A stretch of 64,000 nucleotides of DNA from Amorphus coralli DSM 19760 (GTDB lineage: Bacteria; Pseudomonadota; Alphaproteobacteria; Rhizobiales; Amorphaceae). A program made the position numbers and the translations under genes. The notes below the pieces were generated by a model. That model was not told the origin of the DNA. It did not search any database and was given only the letters and a program-made list of their open reading frames with translations. The stretch lies in contig NZ_KB894575.1 in the NCBI RefSeq assembly GCF_000374525.1, forward strand, positions 186,001-250,000, in the 5' to 3' direction. Of the stretch, positions 27,736 through 41,090 are shown one piece after another (the first letter of the stretch is position 1; the number at the start of each line of letters is the position of its first letter).

Positions 27736-28959
27736 ATGTCAGGACTACAAGAGTTGGCCGGGGCGGATGCCTGGGCCGCCCCCGTCACCACGGCTCGTCT
27801 CATTTTCGCGGACGGGACGGAGCTCGCCGGCTATGGCGTCGGCGCCACCGGACACGCCGTCGGCGAGGTCTGCTTCAACACCGCCATGACGGGCTATCAG
27901 GAGATCCTGACCGACCCGTCCTATGCCGGTCAGATCATCACCTTCACCTTCCCGCACATCGGCAATGTCGGCACCAACGACGACGACATCGAGACGGTGA
28001 ACATGGCGGCGCGCTCCGGCGTGCTGGGCTGCGTGCTGCGCGCGCCGATCACCGAGCCGTCGAACTACCGCGCCACCCGCGACCTCGACCGCTGGCTGGC
28101 CGCGCGCGGCATCATCGGCATCACCGGCGTCGACACCCGCGCGCTGACCGCGCTGATCCGCGAGAAGGGCTTCGTCAACGCCGTCATCGCCCACGACCGC
28201 AGCGGCACGTTCGACACGGCCGCGCTGGCCGCCGAGGCCCGCGCCTGGCCGGGCCTTGAAGGCATGGACCTGACCCGCGACGTCACCGGCGGCCAGACCT
28301 TTGTCTGGGACGAGACGGTCTGGGACTGGCCGACCCAGTCCTACGGCCAGCTCGCCGAGCCGCGCTACCATGTCGTCGCCATCGATTACGGCATCAAGCG
28401 CACCATCCTGCGCCTGCTCGCCAACGAAGGCTGCAAGGTCACCGTCGTGCCGGCCACCGCCACGGCGGAGGACATCATGGCGCACGAGCCGGACGGCGTG
28501 TTCCTCTCCAACGGCCCGGGCGATCCCGCGGCCACCGGCGAGTTCACCCTGCCGGCGCTGAAGACCCTCATCGACAAGGACGTGCCGGTGTTCGGCATTT
28601 GCCTCGGCCACCAGCTCCTCGGACTGGCGCTCGGCGGCCAGACGCAGAAGATGCACCAGGGCCATCACGGGGCGAACCACCCGGTGAAGGACCACACCAC
28701 CGGCAAGGTCGAGATCACCTCGATGAACCACGGCTTCGCGGTGGATCCGGAGAGCCTGCCCGATACGGTCGAGCAGACGCACGTCTCGCTGTTCGACGGC
28801 TCCAATTGCGGCATCCGCCTCCGGGACAAGCCGGTCTTCTCGGTGCAGTACCATCCCGAGGCCTCGCCCGGTCCGCAGGACAGCCACTATCTCTTCAAGC
28901 GCTTCGTGAACCACATTCGCGAGCGCAAGGGTGACCCGCTGGTCGACGAGCGCGGCTGA
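27736..28959 (+). CDS. carA: Carbamoyl-phosphate synthase small subunit CarA
   Basis: 407 residues. The N-terminal CPSase domain (GEVCFNTAMTGYQEILTDPS, GVDTRALTALIREKG) and the class I glutamine amidotransferase domain are both intact: FLSNGPGDPA, nucleophile Cys in FGICLGHQLLGLALGG, and the His/Glu of QYHPEASPGP. It supplies ammonia from glutamine to CarB for arginine and pyrimidine synthesis. carB lies 2.5 kb downstream on the same strand, separated by a small gene, a convergent metallopeptidase and an XRE gene, so the two are probably transcribed separately. Confidence 0.98.
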   Translation: MSGLQELAGADAWAAPVTTARLIFADGTELAGYGVGATGHAVGEVCFNTAMTGYQEILTDPSYAGQIITFTFPHIGNVGTNDDDIETVNMAARSGVLGCVLRAPITEPSNYRATRDLDRWLAARGIIGITGVDTRALTALIREKGFVNAVIAHDRSGTFDTAALAAEARAWPGLEGMDLTRDVTGGQTFVWDETVWDWPTQSYGQLAEPRYHVVAIDYGIKRTILRLLANEGCKVTVVPATATAEDIMAHEPDGVFLSNGPGDPAATGEFTLPALKTLIDKDVPVFGICLGHQLLGLALGGQTQKMHQGHHGANHPVKDHTTGKVEITSMNHGFAVDPESLPDTVEQTHVSLFDGSNCGIRLRDKPVFSVQYHPEASPGPQDSHYLFKRFVNHIRERKGDPLVDERG

Positions 28960-29005
28960 CCGAGCCGTCGCGCGCCGGTCATCGAAGCGTTACACGCGCT
29001 TGCTA

Positions 29006-29052
29006 GAGCGCTTCCCGGTGAAGTGGGTGCCGGTTCACCGACAGGAAGCGCC
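29006..29052. repeat. Element A copy after carA
   Basis: Arms AGAGCGCTTCC/GGAAGCGCCT surround the core GTGAAGTGGGTGCCGGTTCA. It lies 46 bp after the carA stop codon. Core diverges slightly from the consensus (GTGCCGG for GAACCGG). Confidence 0.75.
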
Positions 29053-29226
29053 TCAAACCAACCGGCTGGGGCCGTTCAGCGGATCGCCGATCAGCTGAAG
29101 GGCTCCGGGCGGGCCGGATGAGGCGCCGGGCCCGTGGCACGCGCGACGCGCCCGCTGCCCGTGGCAACACAGCGCGGCTGGGCGCTTTGCGTGGAAGGAG
29201 CCCGGAAACCGGGCAAGGGGGGCGTG

Positions 29227-29508
29227 ATGGCCAAGTTCACTGCGAACATGATGGATGCGGAGACCGGGAGCGGGAACTTCTACGAGTTCGACGGGCCCGA
29301 TGACCTGCTCGACCGCACGCCCGTGCGCGTGATCCGGCACTTCATGGAGATCGTTGACCGCGATCTCCTGCCGAAGGAGCACATCGACTACGAGCTCAAT
29401 GCCGCGATGAAGAACCGGCAGATCGGCGTCATCACCGCCATGGGCTCCATGATGCTCGAGCGCGGCGGCGAGATTCCGTTCCTGCTGATGATCTCCAAAA
29501 AGGCCTGA
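29227..29508 (+). CDS. Conserved small protein of unknown function
   Basis: 93 residues, not recognised. The start at 29227 follows GGGGGGCGTG and gives a polar N-terminus MAKFTANMMDAETGSGNFYE; the frame is open 93 bp further upstream without support. No signal peptide or membrane segment. The acidic middle (HFMEIVDRDLLPKEHIDYEL) and the Met-rich segment (VITAMGSMML) suggest a small soluble domain. It is convergent with the metallopeptidase gene, 11 bp apart. Base composition like its neighbours, so probably a resident gene. Confidence 0.65.
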   Translation: MAKFTANMMDAETGSGNFYEFDGPDDLLDRTPVRVIRHFMEIVDRDLLPKEHIDYELNAAMKNRQIGVITAMGSMMLERGGEIPFLLMISKKA

Positions 29509-29519
29509 GGCCTTCCCGG

Positions 29520-30443
29520 TCAGGGGTCCTGCGGCGAGAAGGTGTCGCAGGCGCCGACCTCGCCCGTATCGAAGCCCACCTGAAACCATTTCTGCCGCTG
29601 CGCCGACGTGCCGTGGTTGAAACTGTCGGGAACGACGGTGCCCTGGGTCTTGCGCTGGATGTTGTCGTCGCCGACCGCGGCCGCCGCCGTCAGCGCCTCC
29701 TGCATGTCGCCGGCCTCCAGATAGCCCTTCTGCTGCTCGTAGTGCGCCCAGACGCCGGCGAAGCAGTCCGCCTGCAACTCCACCCGCACCGACAGCGCAT
29801 TCGCCTCGCGCTGGCTCATATTCTGCCGAAGCTGATGATATTTCGGCAGGATGCCGAGCACGTTCTGAACGTGGTGACCGACCTCGTGGGCGATCACGTA
29901 GGCCTCGGCGAAGTCGCCCGACGCGCCGAAGCGCTGCGCCAGCTGATCGTAGAAGCCGAGGTCGATGTAGAGCTTCTCGTCGCCGGGGCAGTAGAACGGG
30001 CCCGTGGCGGACCCGGCCAGCCCGCAGGCCGACTGCACCCGGCCGGTGAACAGCACCAGCGTCGGTTCGCGATAGTCGTCACCGCTGCGGCTGAAGATCT
30101 CGCCCCACACGTCCTCGGTGTCGGCGAGCACGACGGAGACGAATCGCTTCATCTCGTCGGAGGTTCCGCTCTGGGCGGATTGCGACGATCCGGCTGACTG
30201 GCTGGGAAGCGTGCGCGGCGCCTGCCCTCCCGAGCCCTGCAGCAGCTCCAGCGGATTGACGCCAAGCGCCCACATCACCAGCACGAAGACGACGAGAACG
30301 CCGATGCTGCCGCCGCTCAGGCGGCCGCCTCCGCCGCGTCTGCCCCGACCGACCGGGATCCGGAATCCGCCGCCCCGCCCCGAAAAACCGCCGCCGCGCC
30401 GATCTTCGACGTTCGCGCTCTCGCGCCTGCCCCGCCACCGCAT
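29520..30443 (-). CDS. YpfJ-family neutral zinc metallopeptidase
   Basis: 307 residues. The zinc-binding HEVGHHVQN and the downstream ELQADCFAGVWAH motif define the YpfJ/KPN_02809 family (PF04228). A basic Gly/Arg-rich N-terminus (about 1-45) is followed by one membrane segment (SIGVLVVFVLVMWALGV), so the protease domain probably faces the periplasm. The ATG at 30443 has GGAGG 5-9 bp upstream; longer starts would add an unconserved extension. Substrates unknown. Confidence 0.92.
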   Translation of the reverse strand: MRWRGRRESANVEDRRGGGFSGRGGGFRIPVGRGRRGGGGRLSGGSIGVLVVFVLVMWALGVNPLELLQGSGGQAPRTLPSQSAGSSQSAQSGTSDEMKRFVSVVLADTEDVWGEIFSRSGDDYREPTLVLFTGRVQSACGLAGSATGPFYCPGDEKLYIDLGFYDQLAQRFGASGDFAEAYVIAHEVGHHVQNVLGILPKYHQLRQNMSQREANALSVRVELQADCFAGVWAHYEQQKGYLEAGDMQEALTAAAAVGDDNIQRKTQGTVVPDSFNHGTSAQRQKWFQVGFDTGEVGACDTFSPQDP

Positions 30444-30852
30444 CCCGTCCTCCTTGTGCCGCTGATCGAACGCGCCCCCGAGCGCAACGGTTCCGGTTTG
30501 CCCCGCGCTCGCTGATGGCGGCACGCGCGTGCCGCCCGCCCCCGGAGACGGCTCCGGATTGCGTCCTTGGTTAACCCACAAGCTTTCGCCGGGCTGGCTT
30601 GGGTCCGAAACGGCATCCTGGCGCGGCTTTGCGGGGTTGCCACGACACGCCCATCCGGTGGTCAAACTGCCGCCGCGAAGAGTGCGTTCGTCTGCAGGGG
30701 TGTCATGCCGCATTCAACGCCCTTGCGCGCCACCCCCGCGCGAGCTAATCGGTTTCGGCACTAAGTGCGCCTCTGTAAAGAGAAAGCGCGCCTGAGGTGA
30801 ATGCCATTGCGGTCGTGACCTGGTGGGGGGCGACCACTCGAGGAGAGATTCG
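30444..30852. other. 409-bp divergent promoter region with an 11-bp palindrome
   Basis: No gene seen. It carries the promoters of the metallopeptidase (minus) and the XRE protein (plus). GCACTAAGTGC at 30758-30768 is a perfect palindrome about a central A, 85 bp before the XRE start, a reasonable operator for that HTH protein (autoregulation is inferred). Confidence 0.45.
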
Positions 30853-31194
30853 GTGACCGACCTGAAGACGAAGCAGATTGACGAGGCCTTCGAGATGGGG
30901 CCGGAGCAATTTCGTGCTTGGCGCAAGTCGCTCGGTCTGAAGCAGAAGGAAGCCGCCGACAGGCTCGGCCTGAAGAAGCGGATGATCCAGTATTACGAAA
31001 AGGGCAACCGCGACGGGAAGGCCGTCAAGATCCCCAAGACCGTGCGTCTCGCCTGCTTCGCGCTGTCGCACAGCATCCTGGATTTCGACGGAGAACAGAT
31101 CTCCAAAGGTCCCGTCGTTCCGACGGAAGGCGAGCCGGTGCAGGTTCCGTTCGAGGCCGCCGAGGCCCCGTCCGCGGCCCCTGCGGCGGAGTAA
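30853..31194 (+). CDS. Small XRE-family HTH protein
   Basis: 113 residues. The HTH spans about 18-60 (FRAWRKSLGLKQKEAADRLG, then LKKRMIQYYEKGNRDGK). The C-terminus is a Pro/Ala/Glu-rich tail. The GTG at 30853 is preferred over a GTG at 30823 because AGGAGAG lies 6-10 bp upstream. No toxin gene is adjacent; it precedes carB by 228 bp on the same strand. An autoregulator or housekeeping regulator is possible; function unknown. Confidence 0.8.
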   Translation: MTDLKTKQIDEAFEMGPEQFRAWRKSLGLKQKEAADRLGLKKRMIQYYEKGNRDGKAVKIPKTVRLACFALSHSILDFDGEQISKGPVVPTEGEPVQVPFEAAEAPSAAPAAE

Positions 31195-31422
31195 CCGGAG
31201 CGAAGGCGCGGATCGGCCCTTTTCTGGTGTCTCGAAGTCTTCTATAAGCCCGCGAGCTTTTGGGTCGGATCCGGGACCCGCCGGGACACGTGACACACCG
31301 GCGCGGTGCGCAGGCGGGGGCGGATCGATCCTCGCCGGGGTATTCCATCAGCCCCTCACATATTCCCGCGATCGAACGCCCGCCCGGATGGCTTTGCCCC
31401 GGTCGGCGGCCTGCGAGCCCGG

Positions 31423-34677
<3,255 letters not shown>

Positions 34678-34787
34678 CGGCCAGCACAGGTGCTGCCGGC
34701 GGGTGAACCGTCGTCTCGCCCGGGCTGGCGTTTCGTGTGTTCTGTCCGGCAGCAGGCCCGGACCAACGAAAAAGGGAATGTGTCCCG

Positions 34788-35264
34788 ATGGAAAAGGTAC
34801 CGATGACCGCCGAGGGCCACGCCGCGCTCGAGGCCGAGCTCAAGCGTCGGACCTCGGAGGAGCGGCCCCGCATCATCCAGGCAATCGCGGAAGCGCGCGC
34901 CCACGGCGATCTCTCCGAGAACGCCGAGTATCACGCGGCCAAGGAAGCCCAGAGCCACAACGAGGGCCGCATCCTTGAGCTCGAGGACCAGCTGTCGCGC
35001 GCCGAGGTCATCGATGTCGCCAAGCTGTCCGGCGACAGCGTCAAGTTCGGCGCCACGGTGACCCTGGTCGACGAGGACACCGAGGAAGAGAAGACCTACA
35101 AGATCGTGGGCGACGCCGAGGCCGACGCGAAAGCCGGCAAGGTGTCCATCTCCTCGCCGATCGCGCGCGCCCTCATCGGCAAGAGCGTCGGCGACACGGT
35201 CGAGGTCACCGCGCCCGGCGGCGCCCGCTCCTACGAGATCCTGACGGTGCGCTTCCTGGCCTGA
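34788..35264 (+). CDS. greA: Transcription elongation factor GreA
   Basis: 158 residues. The N-terminal coiled-coil with the acidic tip [20 protein letters not shown] (about 34-53, Asp/Glu that reach the polymerase active site) and the C-terminal FKBP-like domain ([18 protein letters not shown]) are intact. It rescues backtracked RNA polymerase. The ATG at 34788 matches the family start. carB-greA order is common in this group; a terminator follows. Confidence 0.97.
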   Translation: MEKVPMTAEGHAALEAELKRRTSEERPRIIQAIAEARAHGDLSENAEYHAAKEAQSHNEGRILELEDQLSRAEVIDVAKLSGDSVKFGATVTLVDEDTEEEKTYKIVGDAEADAKAGKVSISSPIARALIGKSVGDTVEVTAPGGARSYEILTVRFLA

Positions 35265-35290
35265 CCGGGCCGCACCCTGTCGAAACCGTG

Positions 35291-35321
35291 CGGCGGGCCT
35301 TCGGGTCCGCCGTTTTCGTTT
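35291..35321 (+). terminator. Intrinsic terminator after greA
   Basis: CGGCGGGCC and GGTCCGCCG pair around a TTCG tetraloop and are followed by TTTTCGTTT, 26 bp after the greA stop. Confidence 0.9.
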
Positions 35322-35491
35322 GCGCTCCCGCCCGCGATCCCCGCCATCTTTGGGTTTGCATTCCCCCCGCAGCCCGATCAGGGTAGCCGCGCGGCGCTCC
35401 GAGCTCGGTGCCGTCTGTTCCAGTCGGGCCGGCGCGGTGCCGGCCCTTGATCCTGCCGGCTGAGGCCGGCGTTGGCGTGGGAGGCCACCGA

Positions 35492-35737
35492 ATGATCAAG
35501 ACCGTCATCGCTGCCGGAATCGTCACCTGCTTTGCGGCCGGGGCGGCCCTTGCCCAGTCCGGACCCCAGTTCGAGGAAATCCGCTCGGCCTGCCTGGACG
35601 ACGTGAAGCGCCTGTGCAGCTCCGTCGAACCGGTGGAGGTTCCCGACTGCCTCAAGCAGCACATCGATCAGGTGTCCGATGGCTGCAAGGCGACGGTGAA
35701 GAGCGTCCGCCAGGAGGACGAGGCCGGCCACGACTGA
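35492..35737 (+). CDS. Small secreted Cys-repeat protein (copy 1)
   Basis: 81 residues. A signal peptide (first 22 residues, ending AALAQ) is followed by one cysteine-rich repeat with spacing C-D-LC-CL-C (ACLDDVKRLC, DCLKQHIDQVSDGC), which resembles the GLG1/Cys-rich FGFR repeat (PF00839). The four Cys could form two disulfides in the periplasm. GGAGG lies upstream of the ATG at 35492. A tandem second copy follows after 50 bp. Function unknown. Confidence 0.8.
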   Translation: MIKTVIAAGIVTCFAAGAALAQSGPQFEEIRSACLDDVKRLCSSVEPVEVPDCLKQHIDQVSDGCKATVKSVRQEDEAGHD

Positions 35738-35787
35738 CCGGCCGCATCGCCAAGACCACCTGCTCTCAGCCCTGAAAGGATGACCCG

Positions 35788-36030
35788 ATGATCAGAACCG
35801 CCGTGGCCATTGGCCTTGTCACCTGCTTCGCCACCGGCGCCGCGATGGCGCAGTCCGGTCCGGAAGTGCAGGAAATGCGGGCCGCCTGCCGCGAGGACGC
35901 CAAGCGTCTGTGCAGCAACGTTCCGCCGATCGAAGTGCAGCTCTGCCTGCAGGAGAACATCGATCAGGTGTCGGAACGCTGCAAGGCGACCGTCGCCAGC
36001 GTGCAGCGCCAGGACGAGAACCACGACTGA
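35788..36030 (+). CDS. Small secreted Cys-repeat protein (copy 2)
   Basis: 80 residues, clearly a tandem duplicate of the preceding gene: signal peptide ending AAMAQ, then SGPEVQEMRAACREDAKRLC and QENIDQVSERCKATV. All four Cys are kept while loops differ, so both copies have been under selection for the fold. Likely one operon. It converges on malate synthase, 68 bp apart. Similar single-repeat proteins are common in Hyphomicrobiales; role unknown. Confidence 0.8.
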   Translation: MIRTAVAIGLVTCFATGAAMAQSGPEVQEMRAACREDAKRLCSNVPPIEVQLCLQENIDQVSERCKATVASVQRQDENHD

Positions 36031-36098
36031 TCAAGGGCCGGCGCGGGGGAGTCGATCCACCCGCGCCGCCTCTTGCCACGCGGCACCCGGGCCGCGCG

Positions 36099-37712
<1,614 letters not shown>

Positions 37713-37807
37713 CAATAACTCCTTTGTCGCGGCTCTCCCTGAGAGCCGTGCTACCACGCCCGGCCGGCCGAAAGCACAGAAGATTGTTTCCCCTGCGGAG
37801 AAGCTGC

Positions 37808-38632
37808 TTATCCCTGTGGCAGCGGCTGGGCACCGGCCAGGGTCGGTCGCGGGGGCCTTGCCAGGCGTCGCACGGAACGGGCAGCGGGGAAGCAGATCCT
37901 CGACGGCGGGATGAGCCGGTCTACGGTGGGGCGGGCGAACAGGAACCCCTGGAACAGGGTGACGCCCTGGGCGCGCAGCGCCGCCACCTCGCTCGGGGAT
38001 TCCACCCCCTCCGCGATCACCTGGATCGAGAGGTCGCGCGCGGCCTGCAGGATGGCGCGGGTGATGGAGGCGCGGGCGCGGCTTTCGTGCACGTCGCGCA
38101 CCAGGTCCATCGCGATCTTGATGTAGTCGGGCTGAAAGTCGGCGAGCAGCCCGAGCCCAGCATAGCCCACGCCGAAATCGTCGATGGCCGTCTTCAGCCC
38201 GAGGCGCCGGTAGTCGGCGAAGAGCGCCGCGATCCGTACGGGCTGCGTCACCCGTTCGGCTTCGGTGATCTCGACGATGAGTTGGTCGGTGCCGATGGCG
38301 CTGGCGTTCGCCATGGCCAGGGCGGGGCTCACCGAGTTGTTCTCGGCGGCGAGACCGCTTGGCAGGAAGTTCAGCGAGAGATGGTGCGTACGATCGAGCC
38401 CGAGGCGGCCGGCGCTCGCCATGGCGGCCGAGTGGCAGGCGGCTTCGAATGCCATGAAATTTGCCGGCGTGACGTGGGACAGGACCGTCTCGGCACCCTC
38501 GCCGTTGACGCCGCGCACGAGCGCCTCGTAGCCGAACACGGTCTGCGCGGTGATGTCGACGATGGGCTGGAAAGCCATCACCAGGTCAGGGCCAGCCCAA
38601 CAGGTCCCGTCCAGCCTGTTCGCCACCATCAT
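37808..38632 (-). CDS. EAL-domain cyclic-di-GMP phosphodiesterase
   Basis: 274 residues, a stand-alone EAL domain without GGDEF or sensor. The full catalytic set is visible: Glu36 in YEALVRG, Asn88 in LNFLP, Glu121 in VEITE, Asp151-Asp152 in DDFGVGYAG, Lys172, Glu208 in AEGVES and Gln228 in QGFLF, so activity against c-di-GMP is expected. A basic tail of about 40 residues follows. Monocistronic, 95 bp upstream of the malate synthase start on the same strand. Confidence 0.9.
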   Translation of the reverse strand: MMVANRLDGTCWAGPDLVMAFQPIVDITAQTVFGYEALVRGVNGEGAETVLSHVTPANFMAFEAACHSAAMASAGRLGLDRTHHLSLNFLPSGLAAENNSVSPALAMANASAIGTDQLIVEITEAERVTQPVRIAALFADYRRLGLKTAIDDFGVGYAGLGLLADFQPDYIKIAMDLVRDVHESRARASITRAILQAARDLSIQVIAEGVESPSEVAALRAQGVTLFQGFLFARPTVDRLIPPSRICFPAARSVRRLARPPRPTLAGAQPLPQG

Positions 38633-38882
38633 GTCTACTCGACCGTCATTCCCCTCCTTCTATTAATCAGCCTTTCGCGAAGCGGCCGTGAACCAATCTT
38701 TGGCTGTATGGCGCAAATTTCCTGGGATCCGCGCAATCGGCTTCGCGAGAAACGTGCGCCGGGGAACCGTCTGCCGGTTGATCGGCGTTCCCAGTCGTCC
38801 ACATTGTCGGGATGACCGTCCGCACGCGCGGATCGATGCGCACGGGATCCCCTGTGCCGTCCGCCACGACCGGGAGCACACG

Positions 38883-39896
38883 ATGAGCTGGGATCGCCGC
38901 CTGAGGCCCGAACGCGATGGTCTTTGCTCGCTCGACGGCGGATTCTTCGTCGATCCCGTGCGCCCCGTCGAGACCGCCGTGATCACCCACGGTCATTCCG
39001 ACCACGCGCGCTCCGGCCACGACACCGTCTACGCGACGCCGGAGACGCTCGCCATCATGGCGGCCCGCTACGGCGCCGACTTCGCCCGCCGGACCCATCC
39101 GCTTGCCTGTGGCGAGACCATCGATCTCGGCTCCACCCGCGTCAGCCTGCATCCGGCCGGTCACTGCCTCGGCTCCGCCCAGGTGCGCATCGAAAGCCCC
39201 GCCGGCGTCGCCGTCGTCTCCGGCGACTACAAGCGCCAGCCGGATCCGACCTGTCCGCCCTTCGAGGTCATCGCCTGCGATCTGTTCGTCACCGAGGCCA
39301 CCTTCGCGCTGCCGGTCTTCCGCCACCCGGACGCAGCCGCCGAGGTGGCGAAGCTTCTGAACTCGCTCGCCCTGTTCCCCGACCGCGCCCATCTCGTCGG
39401 CGCCTATTCGCTCGGCAAGGCGCAGCGCGTCATCGCCCTCATCCGCGAAGCCGGATACGGCCGCGCGATCTATCTCCATGGCGCGATGGAAAAGCTCTGC
39501 GCCCTCTACGAGGAAAACGGCGTGGCGCTCGGTCCGCTGGTCCCGGTCAAGGAGGCGGCGAAGGACGCGCTCGGCGGCGAGATCGTGCTCTGCCCGCCCG
39601 GCGCGCTCGCCGATCTCTGGTCGCGCCGCTTCGGCGATCCCGTCACCGCCTTCGCCTCGGGCTGGATGCGGGTGCGCGCCCGCGCCCGCCAGCGCGGCGT
39701 CGAACTGCCCATGGTGATCTCCGACCACGCCGACTGGGAAGACCTCTGCACCACCATCGTGGAGACCGGCGCGTCGGAGGTCTGGGTCACCCATGGCCAG
39801 GAGGATGCGCTGGTCCACTGGTGCGAGACGCACGGCATCCGTGCGAAGCCGCTCCGCCTCGTCGGCTACGGCGAGGAGGACGAGGTCGCGGCCTGA
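38883..39896 (+). CDS. Ligase-associated MBL-fold DNA exonuclease
   Basis: 337 residues. The MBL/beta-CASP fold is shown by ITHGHSDHARSGHD (HxHxDH), HPAGHCLGSAQV, VVSGDYKRQPDPTC and the later SDHADWEDL. This matches the exonuclease family that is normally encoded next to ATP-dependent DNA ligases of the PP_1105 type. It would trim DNA ends for repair. Here the partner ligase gene lies 1.2 kb downstream with DUF423 (opposite strand) and a toxin-antitoxin pair in between, an unusual separation. Confidence 0.88.
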   Translation: MSWDRRLRPERDGLCSLDGGFFVDPVRPVETAVITHGHSDHARSGHDTVYATPETLAIMAARYGADFARRTHPLACGETIDLGSTRVSLHPAGHCLGSAQVRIESPAGVAVVSGDYKRQPDPTCPPFEVIACDLFVTEATFALPVFRHPDAAAEVAKLLNSLALFPDRAHLVGAYSLGKAQRVIALIREAGYGRAIYLHGAMEKLCALYEENGVALGPLVPVKEAAKDALGGEIVLCPPGALADLWSRRFGDPVTAFASGWMRVRARARQRGVELPMVISDHADWEDLCTTIVETGASEVWVTHGQEDALVHWCETHGIRAKPLRLVGYGEEDEVAA

Positions 39897-39914
39897 CGGG
39901 CGCCGCTCTGTCGC

Positions 39915-40322
39915 TCAGGTCGAGATGTGTTTCGCCGAGATCGCCGCCCAGGCCAGTGCCAGCCAGCCGGCCAGGAACGCCGTGCCGCCGACGGGCGTCA
40001 GCATCACCAGCGCCCGGCTGCCGGTGAAGCCCAGCACGTAGAGGCTGCCGGAGAACAGCACGATGCCGGCCAGGAACAGCCATCCGGCCGCGCTGACGCC
40101 CCGGTGCTTCAGGTGCGCCGCCGCCAGACCGACCGCCACCAGCGCCACGGCATGCACGAGGTGATAGTGCGCCCCGGTCTGGAAGATCGCCAGGTCGGCG
40201 TCCGGCACCCGGCCGCGCAGCCCGTGGGCGGCGAAGGCGCCGAACGCCACGGCCAGGAACCCGTTGAGGGCGCCGGCGACGATCCAGAGGCGCATGGTGG
40301 TTGTCCGGGTGTGCTTGCTCAT
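39915..40322 (-). CDS. DUF423 family membrane protein
   Basis: 135 residues with four hydrophobic segments. LWIVAGALNGFLAVAFGAFA followed by AHGL and the GIVLFSGSLYVLGFTG segment are diagnostic of DUF423 (YgdD-like). Function unknown. It is convergent with the exonuclease gene (18 bp apart) and divergent from brnT. Confidence 0.88.
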   Translation of the reverse strand: MSKHTRTTTMRLWIVAGALNGFLAVAFGAFAAHGLRGRVPDADLAIFQTGAHYHLVHAVALVAVGLAAAHLKHRGVSAAGWLFLAGIVLFSGSLYVLGFTGSRALVMLTPVGGTAFLAGWLALAWAAISAKHIST

Positions 40323-40429
40323 GATGCCCCACCCTTCCCGATCCCGCGTCCGGCTTCAACTGGCGCGACAGCGGCCCAGCGTCGCGGCCACCTTGCGATC
40401 AGATACGGCAATGCCGTAGGATACCGACG

Positions 40430-40705
40430 GTGGAAATCGAATTCGACCCCGAGAAGGACACCGGCAATCGTGCGAAACACGGAGTTTCGCTCGCGTATGC
40501 GGCTGAGATCCTCGCTGACCGCAACAAACTCGATGTCCTCGATGTCCGCTTTGACTATTCGGAGGACCGCTGGGTGACCTACGGCTGTGTCGACGGCCGG
40601 GTGTGGGTTTGCGTGCACGCTCCCAGATCCGGGCGACACCGCATCATCAGCGTACGGAAAGCCAATGACCGCGAAACGAGACGCTATGACCAGACACCGC
40701 GCTGA
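40430..40705 (+). CDS. brnT: BrnT-type RNase toxin (DUF497)
   Basis: 91 residues. The N-terminal FDPEKDTGNRAKHGVSLAYA matches the conserved DUF497/BrnT start (W/F-D-P-K...N..KHG..F..A), and the C-terminal RIISVRKANDRETRRY matches the family end with its Arg and the E-R-Y tail. BrnT toxins are ribonucleases. Start is GTG. The stop overlaps the next gene by 20 bp, as expected of a toxin-antitoxin pair. The FDYSEDRWVTYGCVDGRVWV middle is a typical BrnT segment. Confidence 0.88.
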   Translation: MEIEFDPEKDTGNRAKHGVSLAYAAEILADRNKLDVLDVRFDYSEDRWVTYGCVDGRVWVCVHAPRSGRHRIISVRKANDRETRRYDQTPR

Positions 40706-40955
40706 ACCGGACCCCGACGCGCCGCTCTCGGACGCCGAGTTCGAACGCGGGCGCACCGCACTTTTGGCCCGCCGCGCACGGGCCGCGACCGGGCTGTCGC
40801 AGGAGGCCTTCGCGGCCCGCTACGGGTTCGCGCTCGCCTGCATCCGCGATTGGGAGCAGGGCCGCCGCCGACCCGACACCGCTGCCCGCTCCTATCTGCG
40901 CGTCATCTCGGCCATACCCGACGCGGTGGCCGACGCCATGAAACGGGCCGGCTGA
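40686..40955 (+). CDS. HTH antitoxin paired with BrnT
   Basis: 89 residues from the ATG at 40686 (an ATG at 40665 would add 7). The HTH core LSQEAFAARYGFALACIRDW followed by EQGRRRPDTAARSYLRVI is of the HigA/XRE type rather than the ribbon-helix-helix BrnA usually found with BrnT. It overlaps the toxin gene by 20 bp, so it is the likely antitoxin and autorepressor. The pair sits between exonuclease and ligase genes. Confidence 0.82.
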   Translation: MTRHRAEPDPDAPLSDAEFERGRTALLARRARAATGLSQEAFAARYGFALACIRDWEQGRRRPDTAARSYLRVISAIPDAVADAMKRAG

Positions 40956-40981
40956 TCCGAAAGCCGGTCAGGTGCGTTTAA

Positions 40982-41025
40982 GCGTTTCCAGGCGAAGTGG
41001 GTACCGGTTCGCCGTTCGGAAATGC
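40982..41025. repeat. Element A copy before the ligase gene
   Basis: Arms GCGTTTCC/GGAAATGC and core GGCGAAGTGGGTACCGGTTC. The first in-frame ATG of the ligase frame (41022) lies in its right arm, which argues for the later start at 41091. Confidence 0.8.
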
Positions 41026-41090
41026 GTCAATTCAGGAAGCCAGAGCCATCTGGCGGTTCGCTCAAAAGCAAGTCGCTCTGGATACGGACC

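Noticed and set aside
41022-41090. Earlier ATG for the DNA ligase
   Set aside because: It lies in the right arm of an element A and the added 23 residues are unlike the ligase family N-terminus, which begins at 41091.
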